Positions 62,686 through 64,000 of a stretch of 64,000 bases of DNA are shown in pieces. Origin of the DNA: Gemmatimonadaceae bacterium (lineage in GTDB: Bacteria; Gemmatimonadota; Gemmatimonadetes; Gemmatimonadales; Gemmatimonadaceae); NCBI GenBank assembly GCA_036496605.1, contig DASXKV010000008.1, forward strand, positions 1-64,000, written 5' to 3'. Position numbers and translations under genes: made by a program. How positions within the stretch are numbered: position 1 is the stretch's first letter; each line of letters starts with the position of its first letter. The notes below the pieces were generated by a model. That model ran no database searches, was not told where the DNA came from, and saw nothing but the letters and a program-made list of their open reading frames with translations.

Positions 62686-63777
62686 ATGGCCCCATCAAGC
62701 TCTCGACACCGTGATGGCAGTGGCGAACGACGCCGCGTCGCCGTCCTTGGTGCGACAGGTGCTGTCGGACAGAGGTTCGTCCGGCTTCTCGAGAACCATC
62801 CGTGGTTCGAGATCGCGGAGCTGGCGGCATCCGAGCGGTCTGCAGGACGCGCGTACGGCGAGGCGGTGCGTTGGGTAACGCCGGGGCAGATGCCCAGGAG
62901 CCTTGCGGGTAAGACGATCGTCGCTTGCGATCCCTCAGCGGTGTCCTCCGACATCGTATTTTCGGCGCTCGACTCGAGCGTCGCCGGCGACGCCGAGATG
63001 GCATTCGCGCGGGCGGGCAAGACGGTCTTGACGAATGCGAAGAACCACCGCATGGCGCCAGACGTGCCACTCGTCATTGCCGAGGTGAATCCAGGGCACC
63101 TTCGGGTGCTCCAGTCGCAACGACGGCAGCGAAAGTGGAGCGGTGCCATCATCGCGAACGGCAACTGTTCTGCAATCGTGACGACGCTTGCGCTCGCGCC
63201 CATTCATGAGCGTTTTGGAATCAGCGAGGTTTTCGTTTCGACGATGCAGGCGGTGTCGGGCGCGGGCTATCCCGGCGTGCCGTCGTTGGACATTCTCGGA
63301 AACGTGATTCCTTTCATCAACGACGAGGAGGACAAGCTCGAAAGCGAAGTGCGGAAGTTCCTCGGCACCGCTGCGAGCGATGAGATCGACCTCGCGCCGA
63401 TGACCGTGAGCGCACACTGCAATCGCGTTCCCGTCGAGACGGGCCACACGGTTTGCGTCTCCGTGCGATTGCGCGAGCGCGCGAGTGCGCAGGAAGTCGA
63501 GGATGCGATTCGTCAATGGCAAGGCGCGCCCGAGGCGCGTGGTCTCCCTTCCTCGCCAGAGGCGGCGGTCGAGGTGAGTGATCTCCCGGATCGCCCGCAG
63601 CCACGACGCGACGTGATGCGAGGTAACGGCATGACCGTCACCGTTGGTCGTATACGACCGGATACGCTATTCGACGTCAAGCTGGTTGCGACGGGCGATA
63701 ACGTCGTTCGCGGCGCCGCTGGTGCGTCGGTGTTGAACGCCGAGCTAATGGTGAACTGCGGCTTGCTGCCGCGGTGA
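62686..63777 (+). CDS. asd: Aspartate-semialdehyde dehydrogenase, archaeal/fungal type
   Basis: 363 residues from ATG 62686; TTG 62680 would add two and overlap the M20 stop. NADP-binding VAVLGATGAVGQRFVRLLEN, the catalytic Cys in IIANGNCSAIVTTLAL, and VSGAGYPGVPSLDILGNVIP are typical of the archaeal/fungal Asd branch rather than the E. coli branch. The active-site His is in VSAHCNRVPVETGH. It reduces aspartyl phosphate to the semialdehyde. The aspartokinase gene begins 4 bases after. Confidence 0.94.
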   Translation: MAPSSSRHRDGSGERRRVAVLGATGAVGQRFVRLLENHPWFEIAELAASERSAGRAYGEAVRWVTPGQMPRSLAGKTIVACDPSAVSSDIVFSALDSSVAGDAEMAFARAGKTVLTNAKNHRMAPDVPLVIAEVNPGHLRVLQSQRRQRKWSGAIIANGNCSAIVTTLALAPIHERFGISEVFVSTMQAVSGAGYPGVPSLDILGNVIPFINDEEDKLESEVRKFLGTAASDEIDLAPMTVSAHCNRVPVETGHTVCVSVRLRERASAQEVEDAIRQWQGAPEARGLPSSPEAAVEVSDLPDRPQPRRDVMRGNGMTVTVGRIRPDTLFDVKLVATGDNVVRGAAGASVLNAELMVNCGLLPR

Positions 63778-63781
63778 CGCG

Positions 63782-64000
63782 GTGCTCGTCGTCAAGTTCG
63801 GCGGCACCTCGGTCGGAGATGCGGAGGCGATTCGACGCGCCGCGTCGATCGTCGTTTCGCGGCGTGAACGTCAACCCATCGTCGTCGTGTCGGCCATGGC
63901 GGGCGTGACGAATGCGCTTCTCGCAATCGCCGAGCAATCGTCGCGTGGCCAGCTGATTGGCGCGATTCGAAGCATCGAGGGATTGCGCGATCGTCACATG
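63782..64000 (+). CDS. Aspartokinase, N-terminal part
   Basis: 73 codons from GTG 63782 to the window edge; the gene continues outside. It starts MLVVKFGGTSVGDAEAIRRA, the signature of aspartokinases, then IVVVSAMAGVTNALL. It phosphorylates aspartate, the step before Asd. Whether it is a single kinase or fused to homoserine dehydrogenase cannot be seen. Confidence 0.93.
   Translation, partial: MLVVKFGGTSVGDAEAIRRAASIVVSRRERQPIVVVSAMAGVTNALLAIAEQSSRGQLIGAIRSIEGLRDRHM

Overview
The window is 64 kb of GC-rich bacterial chromosome packed with housekeeping genes, almost all on the + strand and often overlapping by 1 to 4 bases (ATGA, GTGA). No phage, IS transposase, rRNA operon or CRISPR array is visible. 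Lineage is inferred, not measured. A diderm envelope is shown by MlaEFD, beta-barrel proteins and lipoproteins. A duplicated orphan permease (ADOP) paired with a PadR regulator, a DUF2911 lipoprotein and the overall gene order fit Gemmatimonadota best, with Acidobacteriota-like phyla as the alternative.

Layout. 1-2.3 kb: mlaE (partial), mlaF, mlaD for phospholipid transport. 2.4-6.4 kb: an asparaginase-II-family gene, a carboxymuconolactone-decarboxylase-like gene, obg, dprA. 6.4-7.7 kb: a gene-free island holding a 42-bp tandem array. 7.7-13 kb: hemW, then hrcA-dnaJ-prmA-rsmE-hit. 13.0-13.8 kb: a four-helix-bundle (S23) gene between 122-bp inverted repeats. 14-19.7 kb: rpsU-yqeY-mutS2-dnaG and a zinc-ribbon gene. 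19.7-27 kb: recJ-rsmD, coaD-pta, a STAS/RsbW/SpoIIE partner-switch set and rsmA. 27-31 kb: rex, divergent from arginine deiminase, with a Rex operator between them, then a DEDDh exonuclease and an MBL hydrolase. 31-36.8 kb: infC-rpmI-rplT behind a leader attenuator, then pheST and two small cell-division-type genes. 36.8-47 kb: a GxxExxY gene between inverted repeats, then rny-folD-xseA-xseB-ispA-dxs-nadK-recN. 47-60 kb: accessory genes (barrel proteins, a glycosidase-like protein, tRNA-Gly and tRNA-Leu, ADOP/PadR, lipoproteins, a Tat-exported oxidoreductase). 59-61 kb: a Rad52-like annealing protein with a zinc ribbon, co-transcribed with a small Cys/His protein and facing an HTH regulator. 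61-64 kb: a lysine/aspartate-family set (M20 deacylase, asd, aspartokinase start).

The most unusual signals are non-coding. (1) The octamer CGTTAGGC occurs at least 23 times on both strands, mostly inside genes. (2) A 42-bp array of at least 12 units keeps exact register while its sequence drifts, and each unit carries a short dyad. (3) Two unrelated palindromic repeat families each occur once beside a small orphan gene (S23, GxxExxY) and once alone. (4) Several genes without a Shine-Dalgarno sequence have a TANCTT-type -10 box 5 to 7 bases before the start codon, which suggests leaderless mRNAs. (5) The infC leader has mutually exclusive terminator and antiterminator stems and an ATT start. 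(6) The rad52-like operon has a perfect-consensus promoter overlapped by a repeated operator.
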